DNA of 64,000 bases from Bryum argenteum (lineage: Eukaryota; Streptophyta; Bryopsida; Bryales; Bryaceae). Below are positions 57,141 to 64,000 of the stretch, in pieces. The position numbers and the translations under genes are program-made. The notes beneath the pieces were generated by a model. It had not been told where the DNA came from, did no database searches, and saw only the letters and a list, made by a program, of their open reading frames with translations. The first letter of the stretch is position 1. Each line of letters opens with the position of its first letter. Location of the stretch: the NCBI GenBank assembly GCA_037043015.1, contig CM073328.1:16341495-16405494 (forward strand), given 5' to 3'.

Positions 57141-57389
57141 TCAATTCCGTTAAAATGGCTTTATGCTGCTAAAATGGCACACCTTAACTTTTTGAATTAC
57201 AGTTTAAAAACCACGTGATATAACAAAATTTGAAGGTGATATATGGAAAATGAGTGACAATGTATATAAAGGAGTGATATTATTTTTAAAAATTGTGATC
57301 TTACAAAATACACCAATCTATGTGAGCACATGTGTAAGATTTGGTATGACAAATTGGCACATGGCATAGTGCCATTTTAACGGAATTGA
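57141..57389. mobile_element. MITE, about 249 bp, 19-bp terminal inverted repeats
   Basis: Left end TCAATTCCGTTAAAATGGC (57141-57159) is matched in reverse complement at 57371-57389. Interior AT-rich and non-coding. No target duplication was identified. It lies inside or beside the dispersed repeat. Confidence 0.75.
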
Positions 57390-59639
57390 GGTTGTTATCG
57401 GTTGCTCGGGCTTTTAGGGGTTAAAGAATAATCTGAAAGGGATGTGGTGGTTATTAATGGTCACGCTTTTTCGAAAGATAAAAACTCCAAAAGGTTTTAT
57501 AAGGTTTTGAACACCATGATTAATTTTAAAATCATATAGACTGATGAATCAATTATTCGTATGTGTGAGAGTGCAATCTAAATGAATGAGGGTCCCTACA
57601 AGCGATCCTATATTTAAAAATTGATCAAAACTTTGCCCTATTTTTCATCTTTTTTACAAAGTGATGAGTATTGCGCACCCTTGGTATTTGCAAGCCTCCT
57701 ACATGATATAGTAGATCTCCAATGCTCAAATGTTAATTAAATAAATGGTAAATGACTCTATAGCATATGTTTAAGGGAGGCCTTGTTGTTGACTCAATAT
57801 AAAGTTGTTACACTTCGTCAAAGATCGTTGCTAAATACATCTTTAACTAGAATGATTTCCATAAATTGCGTGAATTTCTGAATTGACCCAAAATTGTTAC
57901 TTTTTTAATAAACTCAAAAATAGCTAATTACATTGTATTTCACATGGAGTAGGCCCTATTAGGGCCAACCACAATACCACTCTCTTGTAAAAGACTAGAA
58001 ACGTGAAAAAATATAATAATCAGATGATTTTTGTGTTATAAGCTAGATAACTTCTATAAGCACTTCTAAGTCACAGTGGACACATCACCCCCAACACTCT
58101 TCTAGGTGTGGTAATGCAATGACAACTTTGAAGGTAAGAAACTTCTTCTTTTCATGCATTTGTCAAGGTTGCAATGATATAGTGCTTTGCATCTCATTGC
58201 TAGATTCACATAGATGCTACTCATCTACATAGCTTGCTCATCATCCAAACACTACCATTCCTAAAGAAGAGTAAAGTCATTTTAAGGTCGTTTAAACTTT
58301 GGAAAGGCTCTCAAACTCTACAGAATGTGTACAGACATATTGTATGGATTTTGAACTTTTTGAGGATCAAAACTTATTCCCATATCTTTCCAATAAGACC
58401 ATGCTTCAAGATTTCTTATACGTTTAGAAATATTCACACTCATTGTTGAAACCAATTTTACAACATGCTAAACTTTGCGCAAAAACTACGATATGTCCTC
58501 ATAAATTCTCAAAATGTGCCCAAAATCAATTAAATGTGATTTTCAGGATTTCACGAGAAATTGATATTTATCTATTTATTTATTTTAATGTTATTCATTG
58601 TACACGTAAAAGAGGTATTAAGGTATCATCACTTGGACTTTCAAGTCAATGATCTATAGATGTCTTTTTCTTGTTGAAAATTTGCCTTTGTATTTGAATC
58701 TAGGCACCCATCTTTGTAGGTTTTATAAGTTTTATGAAGGTAAAAACAATGTTGACAAGTACCTAAGTCACTAAGGAACAAGAATTGAAGAGCCTCACCT
58801 CAAATTCTCTTCTCAAATTGGGTTTTTTTGCTCACAAGAAACTTTAATCATTTTTGCAACAAGAAAAGGATCCTTATTTTTTCCAACTTTGAGTGTTACA
58901 GTCTCACAAATGGTGAGGAGTCTTAATCTAAGATATGGTGTACATGTACATATTCAAGTTACTAGATACTAATCCAAAAATCTACGCAAACCATAAATGT
59001 AATTCTACACCACCTCGACCAGTATATTAATAAAAATAAGAAAGTTGCTTCTTCAAAATTTAGCAAAGATGGTTTATGAAAATTGATTGGTCCATGATAG
59101 GCATTACAACTAAGGTTTTTACACACAGGATTATGTATAACTACTGCTCTTAGTACATCTAATTGACCATGCCATGTTTTATGGATATGCGTAAATATTA
59201 GCTATTTGTAATAATACTCCTCATTAAGTTTGGTAGGACAATAATTTGTGATTATTATTTTTTTTTTGAAAACAAGCTTTTGATCATTTTGGCATATTGA
59301 AATAAGAAGAACTTGAGTTCCTTCAACTTTTTGTTTCGAAGTGAGTAAGATATGTCTACATAATTTTACCCTCTCAATTGAAAGTATTCTACCAACAACA
59401 AATAGTTCATTGATTTGTTTGATACAAGGAATCTATGTATTAAGAAGTATCTTAGGTTTTATACAACGACACCAAGGTCCAATTTTAGTTTTATATTGAA
59501 GTCCTCTCTAGAACCCATACCGAATCCTCTAATGAAATTTCATGCCTAAGATCATAGTAGCATAGAAAGCCTTTGATTTTATTGAGCAAGAATAACAGAA
59601 TTTTAACTTTTGCAAGTGATAACATCCTTTGGCTACTTA
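57390..59639. other. No gene recognised (AT-rich)
   Basis: Two kilobases of AT-rich DNA with only chance open frames (for example 58234-58652). No conserved motif or repeat recognised. Confidence 0.6.
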
Positions 59640-60660
59640 ACTTAACCTCTAAAGAATCTGGGCGTATTTTGGACCTCGGAAATCAAAACTGCAATTTTTG
59701 ACCACCTTGTACAAGTTGAGTTAGGATTAAACTACATTTTATGTTTTTTGTGTGTTCAACTGTATGGTCTTCAACCTAACAACCTAAAATAATACTCCCT
59801 CCGTCCCCTTTTTACTGTCCAATAGGTTCTCTCAAATCCACCTCCCAAGGTAGATTTGAGAGAACCTCCTGGACAGTTATAATGGGATAGAGGGAGTACC
59901 AAGTAAAATATCAACTGTTGGACCTTTACCAATTGTAAGATCATAACTTTAAAGTTGGTTGAGAACTTTTTTTGGACTTTGCCTGAAGAGAGACTTGATG
60001 ATTGTTACTCCAAACATTTTGCTCATATTTTCTTCCATGTAGTTGGGTAACTATGCTCATGCATAATTTTAAAGACTCATTAGAACTCTTTTTTAACCTT
60101 CATACAAATTATTTTCTAGAAGTAGGACTAAAAACAACAAAATAGTAAAACACACGCTATTTATTATATATATCTACTGTAAGAAAAATTTGAACGACAA
60201 GTAGGTTCCTTTACGAGTTTCTAAATTTTGAGAATATCTTTTAGAAAAACTCTAAAATCTCAAAGTTCAATTTTTTTTTTTGTAAGAACTGATTCGGAAA
60301 TAACTAGATTGTGAAGATTGTCTATGTAATCTTTGGAGGCTGCCCATGTGAAATCAACAAACTTTTTGACTTAGCTGACGTAGGAACTCAGATAATAATT
60401 TGGTTATGAAAATGCTTCCTTAAAATAAATTTAAAATATAAACTGCCCTTTTGGACTTGAAACCTAGAATTTCTAGATGAAGGCTTCAAAACTTGGACTT
60501 TGGCCTTGGAAATTTTTCCACATACACTTTGCAGTATAAGGAGCACCTTGTAAAAATCTTGGACAAAAATATTACTTCAAACCGATTCATCTAGGCTGCT
60601 CAAAATCACAAAAATCCATTTTGGGTTTTCAGGACCTTTAGGGGTTAAGCTATTGCAAAT
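59640..60660. repeat. Dispersed repeat, copy 2
   Basis: Module 1 (59640-59960: GCAATTTTTGACCACCTTGT, split here as GCAATTTTTGACC / ACCTTGT) followed by module 2 (60300-60650: GACTTGAAACCTAGAATTTC, CATCTAGGCTGCTC). Interrupted by the Stowaway-like MITE at 59795-59896. Confidence 0.65.
59795..59896. mobile_element. Stowaway-like MITE (Tc1/mariner type)
   Basis: Begins CTCCCTCCGTCCC and ends GGGATAGAGGGAG, flanked on both sides by TA, as expected for Stowaway elements. The interior (ACTGTCC..GGTTCTCTCAAATC / GATTTGAGAGAACC..GGACAGT) is a near-perfect foldback, so the whole 102 bp can form a hairpin. Confidence 0.85.
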
Positions 60661-61439
60661 CACACTTTTATGAAGAGTATGATTCTTAAGAAAAAAATGA
60701 GAAATCACCATAGGAAAAAACAGAGAGCTTTTTCATATACTTTACTAAATAGAAATATAGTAAGCGAGTACTCACATATGATTTTTGTCAGTATCAGTAT
60801 TTTTTGTTGATAATGACTAATGGCTTTTGAGACCACCAATGATAAATGACCAAATTTTTGAAGTAATAACCTTATGATGTTAATATGAACTCTATGCAAG
60901 CCATAAGTTTGATATTACACCACCCTAAGGTAGGAGTGGTGAAAACCGTTTGAATTTCAACTTTCCATACTTGGAATAGTGGTGTAAAATTTTAATTATT
61001 TTTTGATGGTGTGCAAAGCTAGTGCGAATCCATCCCCGAAAGAAAAACATTTTTTGAGTGATCCTATAATTCCTATGAATTATTGAATCTGGACTCTGGA
61101 GTGGTAGGAGTCCCACTACCCGAACATAGAGTGCTGGCTTTTTTGCAAGGTTGTATTCCGGAAACAATGGATTGAATGTCCCAAAACAAATTTAAAAAGG
61201 TTCACGAATTGGCATAGGAGTTGTCTAAAACCGTTCAGTATGCATGGTGGGAGCTAAAAACAGTGGATAGTTCCCAAAACCAGTCAGTTTGAGCTTAAAA
61301 ACAATGGATGGTTCCCAAAGTGGACGGTTCTACAGACCCTACCCCTGAACCTATTGTGCGATTTCTGGGGCTAGACGGTTTTCACAGCTCCTACCTTATT
61401 AGTGAAACGAGCATATGGTTGAAATACAAAATAGAAAAG

Positions 61440-61910
61440 GTTGTTCATTTAAAATTTAGCAAAGATGGTTTATGGTACTTACAAACAAAGGAGGTCTTGC
61501 AAAAAATTGTTGGAGTTATCCGAATGTAGAAAGTGGATGCCGGTTAAATTATTATTAGATACATTCAACCCTAATGTTGAGAGTCAAGGACCAATAGACA
61601 CTGTAGTTCAAAACAAGTTTATGGCCTGCCCATATTTATTGACTTCAAGTTAATGGTTTTGTTTTGATAATTCTACCTTAGCAACCAATAAGGGTCAAAA
61701 TACTTGTCTACATTCATGGAGGAGCTATTTCTTTACATCTAATATTACCTCTAATCTTTTTTTAATCTTTTGTAACACTTCAAAGCAGCTATGATAACAG
61801 AGTTCAAAGAAATTTGTGAAAGAGACGGAGATATAGAGAATGCATAATTTAAAGAAATGAAAGTACTCACTGATAGTGACATTTGGAAGTTCTCTATTTC
61901 TTATGTATTA
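61440..61910 (-). pseudogene. Partial copy of the LRR receptor kinase gene, part 1
   Basis: Matches 50535-51240 of the receptor kinase gene in the same orientation: shared phrases include AAAGTGGAT..., GAGGACCAATAGACA-like, GAGCTATTTCTTTAC and AAAGTACTC(A)CTGATAGTGACATT. The exon is disrupted, so this is a decayed tandem copy. Confidence 0.75.
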
Positions 61911-61929
61911 GCTCTCTGAAAATTATGCA

Positions 61930-62499
61930 TCGATCGAGCCACGTGAAAGTTTAGTTGATGGATTTTGGTCGGCTTCTAGAATTGTCCTTGACGAGGTTGA
62001 CTTCATGCATGGAGATGGCACTGTACAGGAAGAGGATGCGGAAGATGCACCCTTTGTTGGACGTGTTCGTGACCATCCGCGTGCTTCATTCCGTGTAGAT
62101 CGCGATACATTTGCAAGATATTTTGTTGCACTGCGTCCCCCAGAGGGTGATCCAAGGCCATTATGGCTTGCTAGAGCCTTGACAAATCGAAGTCCGGATC
62201 CCGGACATATGCATATGATCCAAATTCAATATTGGGCTCCTGCAGCTAGAAAACATATCAATATGGACACGTATGTAGGATGGGACACAAAAAAAGGGAA
62301 TGTGTGGCGGGAAGATCGAACAATGGATCCAACATGGTCTAACACATCATGTATCATGACAGCTTGGAAGCCAAGAGCGCACGAATCAACTTCAGATCCC
62401 AAGATAGCTATACCAACACCTCAAATTGACATCATCAAGGCATCATTGAATGCTTTTACGACAAACTCTGAAGACGACGCATTTACTCGAGAAGGATGA
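61930..62499 (+). pseudogene. Orphan C-terminal fragment of a DUF7869-like transposase gene
   Basis: Reads SIEPRESLVDGFWSASR (from about 61930) then MHGDGTVQEED and, from about 62060, RASFRVDRDTFARYFVALRP, RPLWLARAL, QIQYWAPAAR, YVGWD and ITIPTPQIDIIKASL-like end to the stop at 62499. It matches the C-terminal domain (5039-5623) of the element A gene: YFVALRP, RPFWIGRA, QFFRP, YTGWD. The stretch is open for about 190 codons with no interruption, but upstream motifs (GHTHDDID) are absent. It sits inside the truncated LRR copy. No palindromes nearby. Either a truncated element or a domain kept by chance. Confidence 0.75.
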
Positions 62500-62617
62500 T
62501 ATATGCTTTCGATGTTGAAGTTTCACATTGTAGAGTGTCTTAGTGTCTAAAGGGGCATTTTTTTGTCATGATATTGCTTAGTAGGAAATAAATAGAATAC
62601 TTCCCTTCATAGAACTT

Positions 62618-62690
62618 GTATTCTAGCTAGTAGATATAGTTGTATTCTAGCTAGTAGATATAGTTGTATTCTAGCTAGTAGATTGTGCAA
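62618..62690 (+). repeat. 24-bp tandem repeat, about 3 units
   Basis: GTATTCTAGCTAGTAGATATAGTT repeats (quoted by its core TTCTAGCTAGTAGAT) three times, just downstream of the transposase fragment. Confidence 0.9.
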
Positions 62691-62699
62691 CGAGGACTT

Positions 62700-63299
62700 T
62701 GTCTTTACTTCATCTATCCAATTTGGAAATAAATAGCATATCATTCTAACTAAAACTTTACTTTTGAAAAGTTATTTTGAAAATCTCAATTTAATGGAAT
62801 GTCTCAAATTGGTTTTATGATTAAAAGATACAGAAGTTTACTTGTAATTGAGACTATCCATGCAACAAAAGACTATTCCGGCCCTATTGCGAAACTTCTC
62901 AATTTGATTGAGTGATACAATCATAGCCTCAATTACGTAAACTATCTTAGTCATGAAAAATAGTCCAATTGTATAGAATGGCTTCAGCCCTTGGTTACTA
63001 AGAATTGCCTCAGTTTTTGGAATCATCGTTAATTAGATGGAATAGTCTCAACAGGAAACAATAGATTCATCAACATGGAATAGCCATAGTTTTAAGTTTT
63101 TAATTAAAACATTGAAATGACTCCAAAGACAACAATCTCTTATTAATATTGGCACTACAAGGAGTAACGACCTAGTTCATTTACATTTCAAAATTCAACA
63201 AAACACATCAAGAAATTTAAAACTTTAAACATCGTACTAATATTTTTATGGGTGTTTTGTATTTTGTTCAATCTCTTCAATTTATAATGGCATTGTCGG
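62700..63299. other. No gene recognised
   Basis: AT-rich DNA between the transposase fragment and part 2 of the LRR copy, probably residue of the inserted element and of the LRR intron. Confidence 0.5.
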
Positions 63300-64000
63300 A
63301 AAGCTTTCTCTTTCATTATGTAAATGAACATACATCATCCACTCATCTATCAAAAATTCTTCATAATAAGTATTCTTAATACTTACAATCGCATTAGAAG
63401 GCAAGAATGTAGAGTAAACATCTAATTAAAACTTGACTTGTAGCTGACGTCTCTGATTTCCAAGTATCCAACATGCATTAGCTTGAGACGGGCAATAATC
63501 GCAACTAAAATCATGACACACTACTAATAGTCACTCCTTAATATGGGCATTAGTGAAAGTACAGTGAACCACCGGGCGGGGTTCGAGGTGCCTGGACAGC
63601 TGAACACAATCAAACAGAAAATCTCTTCTGATGCATCCCTTGCAGGATTGGCTTCACTTACAGTATTTTTTAGCCTGGGCAGTTGGAATACCGCAACCGG
63701 TACTGGTCCCGTTAGAATCGGAGTGTCTCTTATAACCCTGCAACGGAACATATGCACGTTGGTGATTAATCATAGCAATTATAAACACAATCCGTATGGC
63801 AGTTGATAAATGAGGGGAGGACATCGGATGTCCAGTTGAGATGACATCAAAGTCACCGTCTAGAGTGGGGATTACTTCGTGGACTGCGTGTGGTGTTGAT
63901 AGTTTGGTGGGGCTTCGCTCGCTACAGCGGATGCACAGGCGATCCTTCTTTGGGAGAAGAGAGTGTAGCGATTGCCAAGGAAGAGGTTTCTGTTGTTGGC
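63300..64000 (-). pseudogene. Partial copy of the LRR receptor kinase gene, part 2 (runs off window)
   Basis: Same orientation as the receptor kinase. 63430-63530 matches 52760-52880 (GACGTCTCTGATTTCCAAG, GGGCAATAATCGCAACTAAA); 63580-63800 matches 53640-53860, including the 75-bp exon with GGCAGTTGGAATACC; 63815-64000 weakly matches the exon 2 / upstream region. Several exons are missing, so the copy is internally deleted. It may continue to the right of the window. Confidence 0.7.

Overview
This is nuclear DNA of a land plant. It has spliced GT-AG genes, an interstitial run of the plant telomere motif (CCCTAAA), a leucine-rich-repeat receptor kinase split into many small LRR exons, and a Stowaway-like MITE. 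I cannot fix the lineage from sequence alone; a bryophyte or another non-flowering plant is plausible. No protein-coding virus structure (capsid, envelope, polymerase) was seen.

The left half (1-34.6 kb) is occupied by two large, related, unclassified DNA-transposon-like elements, here called A (about 5.0-23.7 kb) and B (1 to about 2.1 kb, and about 25.2-34.6 kb). Each has the same plan. A leftward gene encodes a long transposase-like protein (resembling proteins I know as DUF7869 family; complete span but broken in A, only the N-terminus in the window for B). A rightward unit encodes (i) a long protein with an N-terminal domain of unknown function, a ParB/DGQHR-like domain and a region that looks like a decayed beta-class N4/N6 DNA methyltransferase, (ii) a plant-type FCP1-like HAD protein, and (iii) a small basic or serine-rich protein. 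The two rightward units are homologous domain by domain but diverged. A lies between the two parts of B, so A may be nested in B.

The striking feature is that each element is studded with its own 21-bp palindrome: a 10-bp arm, one free base, and the arm's reverse complement. Element A uses arm TTTAGCTCGA (about 60 copies); element B uses arm TTATCCCCGG (about 38 copies). The palindromes form arrays in the leader intron before each of the four genes and recur singly or in short runs inside homologous introns of the coding units. The spacer sequences vary, the arms do not. A's left and right arrays are inverted copies of each other; B's left array has a period close to 45 bp. The palindrome centres read GANTC (A) and GGNCC (B), the form of classical methyltransferase sites, next to a methyltransferase-like gene. 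I read this as an element-specific DNA-recognition code that coevolves with an element-encoded binder. This is inference. E2F consensus sites lie in all four promoter regions, which would tie expression to S phase.

From 34.6 to 37.9 kb there is no recognisable gene, only short tandem and inverted repeats. At 37.9-41.29 kb a GC-rich unit with TG...CA ends looks like a broken LTR-element-derived copy. From 42.6 to 55.5 kb (minus strand) lies the one clear host gene, an LRR receptor-like kinase with signal peptide, LRR ectodomain, one membrane segment and a complete RD kinase; a recent exon-pair duplication enlarged its ectodomain. From 55.6 to 64 kb there are dispersed repeats, two MITEs, and a truncated second copy of the LRR gene (61.4-64 kb) interrupted by an orphan C-terminal fragment of the transposase-like gene.
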